A stretch of DNA of 64,000 nt from Paludibacter jiangxiensis. GTDB taxonomy: Bacteria > Bacteroidota > Bacteroidia > Bacteroidales > Paludibacteraceae. Both the position numbers and the translations under genes were made by a program. Below the pieces are notes generated by a model. That model was given only the letters and a program-made list of their open reading frames with translations. It ran no database searches and was not told the origin of the DNA. How positions within the stretch are numbered: the first letter of the stretch is position 1; every line of letters begins with the position of its first letter. Shown here piece after piece: positions 61,557 through 64,000 of the stretch. Where the stretch lies: positions 1 to 64,000 of the forward strand of contig CAMBSB010000008.1 of the NCBI GenBank assembly GCA_945870155.1, given 5' to 3'.

Positions 61557-63393
61557 ATTCTTGAATTTTTTCTGTAATTTGGGTTGATAACGAAGGATAG
61601 AGACCTATTAATAAGTTTCTATAATCTGCAAGGGTTTTAGCTGATAAGCATTTTTCAAGATTGGAATTGGAGCAACCAATTAAATTTAAATTGAAAAACA
61701 TATCTATATATCTCTGTGGATAGTAAATATCATTATATCCATTGTAAGCTACACCATTTAAATAATAAGCATCATATCTTTTTTCATTATAAAATGCCCA
61801 TCCTTCTACCAATGCTATTTGTTCCCAATTGTTATCTCCTTTTGAACCATAATTGTCTTTAAGTACTATTTCAGAACCTATAACGCTTGACCAATAATCG
61901 GAAGCATACCAATAACCTTTTTGCGATTCCACACATCGGTAGTTTGAAGCATGCGTTAACTCGTGCCATATAGACCTATATAAATAAGGCATCCCTGATA
62001 TTGGATAACTCCCAGTTACCCATCCCGAAGAAATTACAATATCGGGAGCAGCTGCCATTAATGCTAATGAAGTTCTATACAACGGAGACATAGTAAAAGC
62101 CAAACCTGCAATAATTGCTGTTGAATAAAAATTGGTGTGATTCTGTAATAATGGTGCTCCTCTTAGACCTCCCCCATGTGCACTTAATGCAACTTTCAGA
62201 TTTGAACTTGGTCGAGTTAAGCCCTCTCTATCACATATAGTCATATATTCGTAAATCATATTGTTAGCTAGGCAGGCATCCCAATAGTCATTATCAGATT
62301 TAATGGTTGTATTAAATCCGTTTTTTGATTGTTCACCTAAAGAATGTTTTTGTACCCAAAGATCTAAACCTATAAATTGTCTTTCTAAATCCCAACTGTT
62401 ATTCCCATTTCTTCCTGAGAAATAAATATAATACTCAGGGTCACCATCAAAATATTTATCCGATAAATATTTACCATCCAAATCCGTATAAATACTAGTC
62501 CATTTAAACCAATTCCAAAAAAACACTTTAATACCTTTTAGAGGTACAATTAAGTAATTACCAGTATTTTGATCATATCGACTAACAACACCATACTTGT
62601 CGATTGCGTGAGTTGATTCAATAGTAAAAGTTCCACTTGGATAATACTCATAGTCATACCAGATTTTGCCTAAGAAAGTTTTTTTGATAGTTTTTTGCAT
62701 TTTTTGCATACCAGTATTGGTGTTTAATGATTCAATGCTACCATATTTATTTCCAGTATTAAAAAAAGCTATTGCTTGAATTGTTTTCAATGCATCCTTC
62801 AAGTTAATATCATATTTATTTTTGGCTTTCATAGATCCGTCAGTAGACAATACCTCTTCTGTATAATATGGGCTATGTTCGTAAAGAAACAACTCAGATA
62901 TCACTTCATATTTAATATCTTTTGGGGGTTGATAATCTTTTGCAACTCGGGTGTATAGCCAAGTATAATTTCCAGTTACAGTTGGATCGTGATAATAATC
63001 ACCATTCTGTTCAATATTATAATCAAGTGGAAAATCAAATAATGTTAAAGTCTTATCATTCATTAATGTTCTATATTGCATATCGTTTTCTGGTAATAAA
63101 CGTATATACAAATCTGTAGTTGATACAACAATTTCATTTATTAAATTTGGTGCTTTCATACAACCTTCTAATTGGTCTGTATGGGCCTTCAAACTATCCA
63201 ATGCTGCTTGCATATTCTCTATGCTAAATGGATTATTAAGCCGCTTTCCAAGTATAATCGGCCGTGTAGGTCGATTGATATTGTCTACAACTGTTGCAAT
63301 GTTTGAATTTTGTAAATTATTGTCGAGTTCATTTTTCTCACACGAAGTAAGTATAAATAGCACAAGGACAAAGATATAAATTATTTTTTTCAT
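61549..63393 (-). CDS. Putative zinc peptidase lipoprotein
   Basis: A 614-residue lipoprotein from the ATG at 63393 (lipobox ILTSC, Cys18); a further ATG upstream at 63432 adds a polar extension. The C-terminal third has HELTH (His477, Glu478, His481) and, about 49 residues on, VEGWAFYNE (Glu530), a spacing that fits a gluzincin zinc site. A CarboxypepD_reg-like stretch may lie near residues 260-310 (GTFTIESTHAIDKYGVV, KVFFWNWFKWT, TDLDGKYLSD). No named family is recognised. It heads a two-gene minus-strand operon. Confidence 0.72.
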   Translation of the reverse strand: MKKIIYIFVLVLFILTSCEKNELDNNLQNSNIATVVDNINRPTRPIILGKRLNNPFSIENMQAALDSLKAHTDQLEGCMKAPNLINEIVVSTTDLYIRLLPENDMQYRTLMNDKTLTLFDFPLDYNIEQNGDYYHDPTVTGNYTWLYTRVAKDYQPPKDIKYEVISELFLYEHSPYYTEEVLSTDGSMKAKNKYDINLKDALKTIQAIAFFNTGNKYGSIESLNTNTGMQKMQKTIKKTFLGKIWYDYEYYPSGTFTIESTHAIDKYGVVSRYDQNTGNYLIVPLKGIKVFFWNWFKWTSIYTDLDGKYLSDKYFDGDPEYYIYFSGRNGNNSWDLERQFIGLDLWVQKHSLGEQSKNGFNTTIKSDNDYWDACLANNMIYEYMTICDREGLTRPSSNLKVALSAHGGGLRGAPLLQNHTNFYSTAIIAGLAFTMSPLYRTSLALMAAAPDIVISSGWVTGSYPISGMPYLYRSIWHELTHASNYRCVESQKGYWYASDYWSSVIGSEIVLKDNYGSKGDNNWEQIALVEGWAFYNEKRYDAYYLNGVAYNGYNDIYYPQRYIDMFFNLNLIGCSNSNLEKCLSAKTLADYRNLLIGLYPSLSTQITEKIQEYE

Positions 63394-63680
63394 AAACATT
63401 TTATTTTTCGAATGATAGTAAAATTTTCTCATTTTTATTTCGCTAGCATTCAGGTTTATTTTTATTAGAATTTATTCAAGCAAAAGCTTGCCATGGTAAA
63501 CTTGAGTTTCCTCAGTTTAATTTTGTTAATGTCATACAAACTTATATTCATACCGTTTTTATTTCATACTTTTGTGCCTCCTTTCTGTTTTATTTATCGG
63601 ATAGATTGGGTTTTTCGGCAAGGCTTGGTAACACTTCAATAAAACCAAGTCTTGCTTTTATTATTAACTTTGCAAATATA
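63394..63680. other. 5' region with a strong hairpin and opposing promoter-like sites
   Basis: GCAAGGCTTGGT (63618-63629) pairs with ACCAAGTCTTGC (about 63644-63655), followed by TTTTATT on the plus strand. TACTTTTG at 63567-63574 (plus) lies before it, and TATATTTG on the minus strand at 63673-63680 lies after it. It may be a short plus-strand RNA of about 80 bases, or only a leader hairpin of the minus operon. Confidence 0.4.
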
Positions 63681-64000
63681 GATATTTTATTTTGATTTAT
63701 AAAATTTATTTTGCCCCCCCCATTTTAATATTAAAATCATTAATAATGTTATTTACATTAATATCAGTAGATTATAAATTTCAATTAACTCAAAATATGT
63801 TGTAGAACATAAAAATATAACATTTAAAACGTTTAACGGTTGCTTGTTTTGAAATATAAAATTCATGTCCGTTAATTTTTAAATCATCCTCTCCCTTAAA
63901 ACCTTCAACTCTTTTTAGTGTTTTATTTCCTTAAATCCGCAATTAATCTGTAAATTCGTGATAATCATAGCATGACTAATTTAATTCTAAAACCGTAAAT
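63681..64000. other. AT-rich window end without recognised features
   Basis: No open frame, repeat or RNA recognised. It contains an eight-C run at 63713-63720. Confidence 0.5.

Overview
The window looks like chromosome of a Bacteroidota bacterium, probably Bacteroidales or a close relative; the species cannot be named from this. The DNA is AT-rich. Several 5' regions carry the phylum's promoter signature TAnnTTTG (-7), some with TTTG about 19-21 bases upstream. The families also fit: a T9SS sorting tail, SusC-type CarboxypepD_reg domains, GldH beside RicT and HolB, an argR-GNAT-argG cluster, DUF3127, DUF3316, DUF5020 and a zinc metalloprotease of the DUF5117/5118 type. Most genes are housekeeping or envelope genes; no rRNA or tRNA gene was recognised.

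Layout. 1-117: tail of an IS66-like transposase. 180-3002: minus-strand purK-purE-MFS operon with a long, folded 5' leader. 3.7-7.5 kb: a secreted metzincin, a PP2C phosphatase and an AbiE toxin-antitoxin pair with a strong operator palindrome. 7.8-15.2 kb: a T9SS-exported metallopeptidase, an ECF sigma/anti-sigma pair and a von Willebrand A protein sharing the SusC-like motif. 15.5-18 kb: argR-GNAT-argG. 18.2-30.4 kb: efp, dgkA, comF, aroK, a purine uptake pair with a leader hairpin, holB-ricT-gldH, gapA, DUF3127, mnmA. 30.5-36.4 kb: ORF6N gene, remnant of a REP-associated transposase, DUF3316, S41 peptidase, TrmH-type methylase, SUI1 factor, ZIP transporter, beta-barrel. 36.6-48.5 kb: murF, LutB-like, FKBP, TPM-LemA, aldo-keto reductase, a Rieske-like lipoprotein, a lipoprotein peptide deformylase and a large zinc protease. 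49.1-51.9 kb: TPR-HTH regulator and an unknown gene. 51.9-59.2 kb is accessory: a 21-base tandem array, orphan envelope proteins, and an Rhs C-terminal fragment with a probable membrane partner, separated by copies of a 210-340 base element with inverted ends. 59.3-63.4 kb: YceI, a frameshifted DUF4160/DUF2442 pair, and a two-gene lipoprotein operon with a putative zinc peptidase.

Two repeat systems stand out. A palindromic REP-like family (core CCCCCTAACCCCCTAAAGGG) lies in at least 15 intergenic sites, often as facing pairs, and a decayed RAYT transposase lies among them. The second, larger element occurs only in the accessory region and abuts orphan genes; one copy runs in frame into the Rhs fragment. 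The most unusual gene products are the exported deformylase and the Rieske-like protein lacking both histidine ligands.
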